DNA of 29,399 nucleotides from a virus, in IMG/VR virus record IMGVR_UViG_3300001686_000021, positions 1-29,399 of that record, one strand, 5' to 3'. The notes beneath the pieces were generated by a model. The model did no database searches and had not been told where the DNA came from. It worked only from the letters and a program-made list of their open reading frames with translations. Of this stretch, positions 24,128 through 29,399 are shown piece after piece (the first letter of the stretch is position 1; each line of letters starts with the position of its first letter). Made by a program: the position numbers and the translations under genes.

Positions 24128-25051
24128 ATGGCAAGATCAATGATTATAAATTTTTCTCCTTCAAGCGCGACGTCGTTATATCCTACGTCCGTTGTAGGGG
24201 GAGGAGCAGGAATCATTCCTCTTGCCAGTCCTTATCCTGTTATTTTTCCCGATATAGAAATAAATATTACACTTACTTCTACAGATGATTTATCCGCAGT
24301 AAATTTTACCATAACTGGTAAAGATACATTTGGAAATACAATCTCAGAAGTATTAGCAGGCCCTAACAATACGACGGTCACCTCAGCTAAGCAATACAAT
24401 TCTATTGTCAGCATAAGCTCTTCAGGAAATTATACAAACTTTAGTATTGGCACGGGCACAACCGCAACATTTTCGTGGTTATCGTTAAATACGATGAGTC
24501 CATTTCCTGCAACGACTATCACAGCAACAGTTTATGGAACAATAAATTATTCTATTAATCAAACAATAGATGCTATTCAATCCTATCAACCTGTTGGCCC
24601 TTATTATAATTTTTTATATCCTAAGCCAGTTGTTTTGGCAAATAATGCACTCGCAACAACAAATACTTCTAACGTTGTTACAGTGACAGTTCCATCAACA
24701 TCTGCATTACAAACAGGAAATATAGTAACTATTCAAAATGCAGCAGCAGTTCATAACATTACTGCCGCTCAGATCAATATTAATGCTGAAATAACCGTCA
24801 CAGATGCAACTCATTTTACATATATTGCTGGTGGTACAGCAAATGGTACTGGTGCAGGAGGAGGAGCGAATGTTATTTACTATTTTCCATCTTTCCCCAC
24901 ATCCTATGCGATTAATGCATCTCTAACAGGTGCAACAGCAAGTGAGATTTATACCCTTACAACTCCTGCGACAGCAATTCAGGGAATTGTTAATTCTTCT
25001 ACATCTCCCGCAACTCTTACATTAACAGTCTTGCAACAAGGATTAGTCTAA
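24128..25051 (+). CDS. structural protein with second FCCH-like domain
   Basis: This 307-residue protein has a short AAGGA site before the ATG. The N-terminal half is beta-rich (IEINITLTSTDDLSAVNFTITGKDTFGN). Residues about 172-258 repeat the module of the upstream protein: VLANNALATTNT, GNIVTIQNAAAVHNIT, AAQININAEITVTD, FTYIAGGTA and a GGGA turn. This shows duplication between neighbours. The C-terminus (LTVLQQGLV) runs into the next gene with a one-base overlap (TAATG). It is likely a virion surface or neck component; function is not established. Confidence 0.65.
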   Translation: MARSMIINFSPSSATSLYPTSVVGGGAGIIPLASPYPVIFPDIEINITLTSTDDLSAVNFTITGKDTFGNTISEVLAGPNNTTVTSAKQYNSIVSISSSGNYTNFSIGTGTTATFSWLSLNTMSPFPATTITATVYGTINYSINQTIDAIQSYQPVGPYYNFLYPKPVVLANNALATTNTSNVVTVTVPSTSALQTGNIVTIQNAAAVHNITAAQININAEITVTDATHFTYIAGGTANGTGAGGGANVIYYFPSFPTSYAINASLTGATASEIYTLTTPATAIQGIVNSSTSPATLTLTVLQQGLV

Positions 25052-25236
25052 TGGCAGCCAAAAGACCTACCTTAAAATTAAATCTCAAAAAGGGTGCCTT
25101 ACATAAAGAGTTAGGTATATCTCCCGATAAAAAGATTCCGGAAAACAAATTAATGAAAGCTACCCATAGTAAAGACCCTGTTTTAAAAAAGAGAGCTGTT
25201 TTTGCTGAAAATGCAAAACATTGGAAACATAAATAA
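25051..25236 (+). CDS. small basic phage structural protein
   Basis: This 61-residue lysine-rich protein matches a widespread small phage protein pattern: LKKGALHKELGISPDKKIPENKLMKATHSKD, then KKRAVFAENAKHWK. Similar proteins lie between capsid and connector genes in many tailed phages and are found in virions, with no known activity. The ATG overlaps the stop of the previous gene, so it is translationally coupled. It probably binds nucleic acid or an acidic virion surface, judged by charge only. Confidence 0.7.
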   Translation: MAAKRPTLKLNLKKGALHKELGISPDKKIPENKLMKATHSKDPVLKKRAVFAENAKHWKHK

Positions 25237-25247
25237 AGGATGAGGAC

Positions 25248-26294
25248 GTGTCCTATAGTAATTCCTTTAATTTCGGCTCAAATGTTCTTATCTCGGATTT
25301 CATTATTGCTGCATTCGAGAGAATAGGAATTTATGGTACAGAAATTTTAGGTATCCATAATACATCTGCTATTACCAGCCTAAATTTCTTTTTGTCAGAA
25401 TGGGCAGACAAAGGTTTCAATTTATTTACAGTTGAAAAGTCTATGTTTCAAATTAATGTGGGACAGCCTTCTTATGTTCTTCCTACATCCACAATTGAAA
25501 CGCCAGAAGCTACCGCGAGTAATAACCAAAGGCTTCTAGGAGGTACCGCTTTTTCGTCTGTGGGGGGCTCAGCATCGAACGCATTTTCAGGCACGCCGAA
25601 TGTAGCTTGTACACAGACATCACCGAACGGTTACATCTCCTATATATATCCATCGGGAACAACTCCTGCTGTATTCTATGTTGGTATTCAATCAAATGTT
25701 ACAACAAATTACACAATAGTTTGTGAATATTCTCATGATAATATTTCATGGATAAATAATCTTACAACGCCAACCACTTATTATCCTGCGGGACAGATTA
25801 TTTGGTGGGTTCTAAATACCCCTGTTAATGTACAAGCTATCCGCGTTAGAGAAACTGGTGGGGCTATACTAAATGTACAGCAAATCTATTTTAGCAATCC
25901 TACCTTTAGTAGATATTTGACGGCTATTTCTCGGGAAGAATACATAACATATCCCAATAAATTGCAGCAATCAACGCCATCAAGTTATTATTTAGATCGT
26001 CAAACGACTCCAACGCTGACTCTTTGGCCAACTCCAGATAATACATATCAAACAATTGTTTATAACAGAACAGTTCAAATTATGGATGTTACATCCATTA
26101 ATCAAAATATTGATATTCCACAGCGTTTTTTAAGAGCTGTTTTAATGGCTTTGTCAGCAGACATGGCTCTCATTTATAAACCAGAAAGACACCCACAATT
26201 AAAAATTCTGGCAGATGAAGCTTACAAGCTTGCAAGAATAGAAGATACCGAATATGTCCCTTTACGTATTAAACCAACTGTTTACCCAACTTGA
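25248..26294 (+). CDS. P22 gp4-like head-tail connector with inserted sugar-binding-like domain
   Basis: This 348-residue protein starts with GTG at 25248 after AAAGGATGAG. Residues 1-80 (DFIIAAFERIGIYG, LNFFLSEWADKGFNLFTVEKS, NVGQPSYVLP) and 220-348 (YPNKLQQSTPSSYYLDRQTTPTLTLWPTPD, IDIPQRFLRAVLMALSADMAL) form the core of gp4-like tail accessory or packaged-DNA stabilisation proteins, which sit under the portal. Between them, about residues 85-218, is an inserted beta domain. Its pattern (SSVGGSASNAF at the start, EYSHDNISWINN in the middle, QAIRVRETGG near the end) looks like an F5/8-type galactose-binding fold. Core identity is fairly sure, the inserted domain less so. Confidence 0.75.
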   Translation: MSYSNSFNFGSNVLISDFIIAAFERIGIYGTEILGIHNTSAITSLNFFLSEWADKGFNLFTVEKSMFQINVGQPSYVLPTSTIETPEATASNNQRLLGGTAFSSVGGSASNAFSGTPNVACTQTSPNGYISYIYPSGTTPAVFYVGIQSNVTTNYTIVCEYSHDNISWINNLTTPTTYYPAGQIIWWVLNTPVNVQAIRVRETGGAILNVQQIYFSNPTFSRYLTAISREEYITYPNKLQQSTPSSYYLDRQTTPTLTLWPTPDNTYQTIVYNRTVQIMDVTSINQNIDIPQRFLRAVLMALSADMALIYKPERHPQLKILADEAYKLARIEDTEYVPLRIKPTVYPT

Positions 26295-26306
26295 TGGAGA
26301 TGAAAG

Positions 26307-26645
26307 ATGTTTCCTAAAGGTAAATGGGTAAAGATTAGGGCAAACAATCCGGATGCAGTGGCACGATGTGATCGCTCTGGCCAACTCTGTAATTATAGTG
26401 ATCTCGTCAAACAGATGGATTACAGAGGAACAGGGCTGATTTGGACTGGGCTTTACGTTAATAAATATTTTTTGGATGAACCTAATCCTCAAAATTTAAA
26501 TCCTGTTATTAAGAGAGACCCAGTCCCCCTAGCACATCCGCGCCCTTGGGAAACCACTCAAGATATATTTACCAATCAAAATGAAGAGTGGGAACTAGTG
26601 ACAACTCCTTGGTCTGCATGGGGCGATTGGAGAAATCAAATATGA
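26307..26645 (+). CDS. small conserved phage tail/head-completion protein
   Basis: This 112-residue protein has GGAG seven bases before the ATG. It carries a pattern I know from podovirus-like phages just before the tail fibre: ARCDRSGQLCNYSDLVKQMDYRG, LIWTGLYVNKYFLDEPNPQN and KRDPVPLAHPRPW. C21 and C28 are close enough to bind metal or form a bridge. The tail is tryptophan-rich (TTPWSAWGDWRNQI). The biochemical role is not known to me. Its stop overlaps the fibre start (ATGA), so the two are co-translated. Confidence 0.7.
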   Translation: MFPKGKWVKIRANNPDAVARCDRSGQLCNYSDLVKQMDYRGTGLIWTGLYVNKYFLDEPNPQNLNPVIKRDPVPLAHPRPWETTQDIFTNQNEEWELVTTPWSAWGDWRNQI

Positions 26646-29399
26646 GTACCATTGGTGAAAATATCGGTCCTTTATCACCCGCCGCAACGTATGGTGATTT
26701 GCTTAATCTTAACAATAATGGTCAGGGATTAATAAATACACCTGTTCAAGTACAAGATGGATACGGAAATCTAACCAATATCTTTATGAGTTTAGTTGCT
26801 ACAAATTTTGATAGAAGCGTCTCTGAATTACAATTAGACGGAATTGCCCTAACCGCAAGTGCAACGACTCTTAATAATATAAGCTTTGCAGTTGATGCGC
26901 CTTATATTGTGGCATCTTCTTATCCAAGCCTTCCTAATTCTGTTATATTAGCGGCTGGATCAGGCATCAGTTTAACGGCAGGTGGTGGAAATTATACAAT
27001 TGCCGCTTCTGGCGAAAGTGCTGGGTTAAATTCTTTAACCACCACTGGGATTGTCGTTAGAACTGGGACAGCCACCTATAATACAGCCTCAATTACAAGC
27101 AACAATGGCACAATAACCGTAACAAATGGTTCAGCTGTCAGTGGAAATCCTGATTTAGCCGTGGTTCCAAGTACCACCGTTCAAAATGTTAATGTCCTAT
27201 CAAATGGTGTTCAAACAAGTACCAGATCATCTTTAAACTTTATTCCAAGTACAGGTATTAGCATTAGTGTTGTTGATAATTCTGGAAGTGGTCAAACAGA
27301 TATAACCTTTTCTTCTTCAGGAAGTGGGGGCACCGTAACCTCTGTTTCAGGCACTACTAATAGAATCACGGTTACAAATGGTACCACCACTCCAGTTATT
27401 GATATCTCAGCTTCTTATGTAGGTCAATCATCTATCACGACTTTGGGGACTATCTCCACAGGAACATGGCAGGGAACTGCTGTAACTGTTCCCTATGGCG
27501 GCACAGGTGATACAAGCTTCACTGCCTATTCTGTTCTCTGCGGTGGTACGACTTCAACAGCAGCATTACAGAATGTATCCGGCGTTGGAACATCAGGGCA
27601 AGTTCTCACATCAAATGGTGCGGGTGCTCTACCAACGTGGCAAGCCGCGGGGTCTGGCACTGTTACATCTGTATCTGGAACATCTGGACAGATAGATGTG
27701 GCTACAGGTACAACGACACCGGTTATTTCTATTTCAGCTTCTTATGTTGGTCAAGCATCAATAACAACATTAGGAACAGTCGCTAGCGGCATATGGCATG
27801 GCACAACTATAGCCGTTCCTTATGGTGGAACCGGAGATGCAAGCTTCACTGCCTATTCTGTATTATGTGGCGGCACAACATCCACTGGAGCATTACAGAA
27901 TGTTTCAGGGGTAGGTACAACAGGACAAGTTCTAACCTCCAATGGAGTTTCAGCTCTTCCAACGTGGCAAGACGCTGGTTCTGGTACAGTTACATCTGTA
28001 TCTGGAACAGCTGGACAGATAGATGTGGCTACAGGTACAACGACACCGGTTATCTCTATTTCAGCTTCTTATGTTGGTCAAGCATCAATAACAACATTAG
28101 GAACAGTTGCTACCGGCACATGGCATGGCACAGTTATAGGGGTAGCCTATGGTGGTACGGGTTTAACATCATTAACTGCGCACGGGATTCTCGTAGGAGA
28201 AGGTACAAGTAATGTAACGCCGATTGTCCTTTCTGCTGGTCAAATTCTTATTGGGACTACATCGAGTGATCCTTCAGCAGCGTTTATTTCTGGTACGGCA
28301 AATGAAATTGATGTTGTTAGCTCAACGGGTTCAATTGTCTTATCTCTACCAACTGATGTTGTTATAACAAACTCTCTCACAGCAGGTAACCTTGAACTAT
28401 CTGGTAATACCTTCAGTTCTACAAATACGAATGGCAATATCATTATTGCCCCGAACGGAACAGGATCAGTTCAGCTTAAAAATGGAACAAATGTAACCCC
28501 ATTAAGGTTTTATAATTCTGCGGGAACTCATTATGTAGCGTTTCGGGCAGGAGCTTTAACGGCTGATACGACTTGGACTTTACCGATTGCTGATTCAACG
28601 GGAACTCAGTTACTTGCTTCTAATGGCTCCGGAACGCTTTCTTGGGTTGACCCAGCATCCGGTTCTGTAATTTCTGTATCTGGTACCGCAAATAGGATTA
28701 CATCAACAGGAGGTACAACCCCTGTTATTGATATATCCGCTGCATATGTTGGACAGACTTCTATTACAACTTTGGGAACTATAGCTACAGGTACATGGCA
28801 AGGAACTGTTATAGGTCTGGCATATGGAGGTACAAACGCTAATTTAACGGCATCGAATGGCGGAATATTTTATTCTACTGCATCGGCAGGTGCAATTCTT
28901 GCTGGAACGGCAACAGCTAATCAAATTCTTCTTTCAGGATCTTCAACCACTCCTGCGTGGTCAACGGCTACTTATCCTGCTACGACGACGATCAATCAGC
29001 TTCTCTATTCCTCTTCAGCAAATACAATTGCTGGATTAGCAACTGCGAACAATGGCATATTAGTTACAAGCTCCGGTGGTGTTCCTTCAATCTCTTCCAT
29101 TCTTCCAACAGCTGTTCAATCAAATATAACACAACTCGGCACTATAACGAGTGGCGCATGGAACGGTTCTTCTATAACGGTTCCTTATGGTGGAACGGGT
29201 AATACGACATTTACTGCTTATTCTTTAATTACAGCAGGGACGACTTCTACGGGTGCCTTTCAGAATGTCTCAGGAGTAGGCACATCTGGGCAGGTTCTTA
29301 CTTCGAATGGAGCTTCAACTCTTCCAACATGGCAAACATTTACAGCTGGAACAGTTACGTCTGTATCTGGAACATCTGGACAGATAGATGTAGCTACGG
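26642..29399 (+). CDS. repeat-built tail fibre (partial, runs past window end)
   Basis: The frame is open from ATG 26642 to the window edge, at least 919 residues, and starts inside the stop of the preceding gene. The N-terminal 100 residues (GPLSPAATYGDLLNLNNNG) would attach to the virion. The rest is Gly-, Ser- and Thr-rich beta-repeat: VTSVSGTxGQIDVATGTTTP, SYVGQASITTLGTV, PYGGTGDxSFTAYS, LQNVSGVGTSGQVLTSNGxxALPTWQ. The PYGGTG and GQVLTSNG motifs are classic phage tail-fibre repeats. It should form the long trimeric receptor-binding fibre, and the tip and any chaperone domain lie beyond the window. Other-frame ORFs within it, such as 27793-28212, are shadows. Confidence 0.88.
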   Translation, partial: MSTIGENIGPLSPAATYGDLLNLNNNGQGLINTPVQVQDGYGNLTNIFMSLVATNFDRSVSELQLDGIALTASATTLNNISFAVDAPYIVASSYPSLPNSVILAAGSGISLTAGGGNYTIAASGESAGLNSLTTTGIVVRTGTATYNTASITSNNGTITVTNGSAVSGNPDLAVVPSTTVQNVNVLSNGVQTSTRSSLNFIPSTGISISVVDNSGSGQTDITFSSSGSGGTVTSVSGTTNRITVTNGTTTPVIDISASYVGQSSITTLGTISTGTWQGTAVTVPYGGTGDTSFTAYSVLCGGTTSTAALQNVSGVGTSGQVLTSNGAGALPTWQAAGSGTVTSVSGTSGQIDVATGTTTPVISISASYVGQASITTLGTVASGIWHGTTIAVPYGGTGDASFTAYSVLCGGTTSTGALQNVSGVGTTGQVLTSNGVSALPTWQDAGSGTVTSVSGTAGQIDVATGTTTPVISISASYVGQASITTLGTVATGTWHGTVIGVAYGGTGLTSLTAHGILVGEGTSNVTPIVLSAGQILIGTTSSDPSAAFISGTANEIDVVSSTGSIVLSLPTDVVITNSLTAGNLELSGNTFSSTNTNGNIIIAPNGTGSVQLKNGTNVTPLRFYNSAGTHYVAFRAGALTADTTWTLPIADSTGTQLLASNGSGTLSWVDPASGSVISVSGTANRITSTGGTTPVIDISAAYVGQTSITTLGTIATGTWQGTVIGLAYGGTNANLTASNGGIFYSTASAGAILAGTATANQILLSGSSTTPAWSTATYPATTTINQLLYSSSANTIAGLATANNGILVTSSGGVPSISSILPTAVQSNITQLGTITSGAWNGSSITVPYGGTGNTTFTAYSLITAGTTSTGAFQNVSGVGTSGQVLTSNGASTLPTWQTFTAGTVTSVSGTSGQIDVAT
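27335..28131 (+). repeat. tandem 327-bp repeats in the tail fibre gene
   Basis: Copies begin at 27335, 27662 and 27989, exactly 327 bp (109 codons) apart. Two further, more separated copies begin at 28667 and 29354. The first roughly 135 bp of the second and third copies are almost identical at DNA level, including third codon positions, which points to recent duplication or gene conversion. Such repeats allow fibre length to change by recombination. Confidence 0.85.

Noticed and set aside
27793-28212. 139-codon tryptophan- and arginine-rich ORF in the fibre gene
   Set aside because: It is a frame-shifted reading of the fibre repeat, whose own frame stays open for more than 900 codons.
27335-29399. 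Regular repeats considered as a CRISPR or other DNA array
   Set aside because: The repeats are 327 bp or longer, stay in one reading frame and encode known tail-fibre motifs, so they are protein-coding repeats.

Overview
The window is almost entirely one phage or prophage genome, cut at both ends. It is AT-rich, uses the standard bacterial code (TGA is a normal stop) and has clear Shine-Dalgarno sites. A Gram-negative host is suggested by an outer-membrane beta-barrel gene carried by the phage. The DUF5681-like small terminase and the short protein beside RusA resemble proteins of alphaproteobacterial phages, so an AT-rich alphaproteobacterium, perhaps living inside eukaryotic cells, is my best guess. 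That guess is inference. No integrase, repressor, lysis gene or attachment site is seen, so temperate versus lytic cannot be settled here.

Layout. (1) 3-215: the tail of an unknown rightward gene. (2) 3113-302, leftward: an early operon of seven small genes built around an ERF-type single-strand annealing protein. (3) 3114-3675: a divergent control region with two leftward hairpin terminators, several further hairpins and operator-like repeats; it may encode small structured RNAs. (4) 3676-5692, rightward: a winged-helix replication-initiator-like gene containing three consensus DnaA boxes (likely origin), an excisionase-like HTH protein, a hairpin-rich gap, RusA Holliday-junction resolvase and a small partner gene. 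(5) 8657-5727, leftward with its own promoter: a cargo (moron) pair, an outer-membrane beta-barrel and a large exported P-loop GTPase with a collagen-like C-terminal part. (6) 8826-12964, rightward: small unknown genes, a small-terminase-like protein and the large terminase. (7) 13658-26645, rightward: portal, basic head protein, GroES-like protein, scaffold-like protein, a full-length GroEL, decoration-like protein, major capsid and connector/tail proteins. Two leftward cargo genes (13570-12971 and 17094-16660) interrupt this module. (8) 26642 to the window end: a repeat-built tail fibre, unfinished.

The gene set (P22-like portal, gp4-like connector, no tape measure or sheath seen) fits a podovirus-like particle, although genes beyond the window could change this.

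The most notable system is a chaperonin pair inside the head-assembly operon. A GroES-like gene, a scaffold-like gene, one unknown structural gene and a GroEL lie directly upstream of the capsid genes. The GroEL keeps the ATPase and substrate-binding residues but has replaced the residues that hold the two rings together, so it may act as a single ring that folds the phage capsid protein. Second in interest are the exported GTPase-collagen protein and the possibly RNA-based control region.
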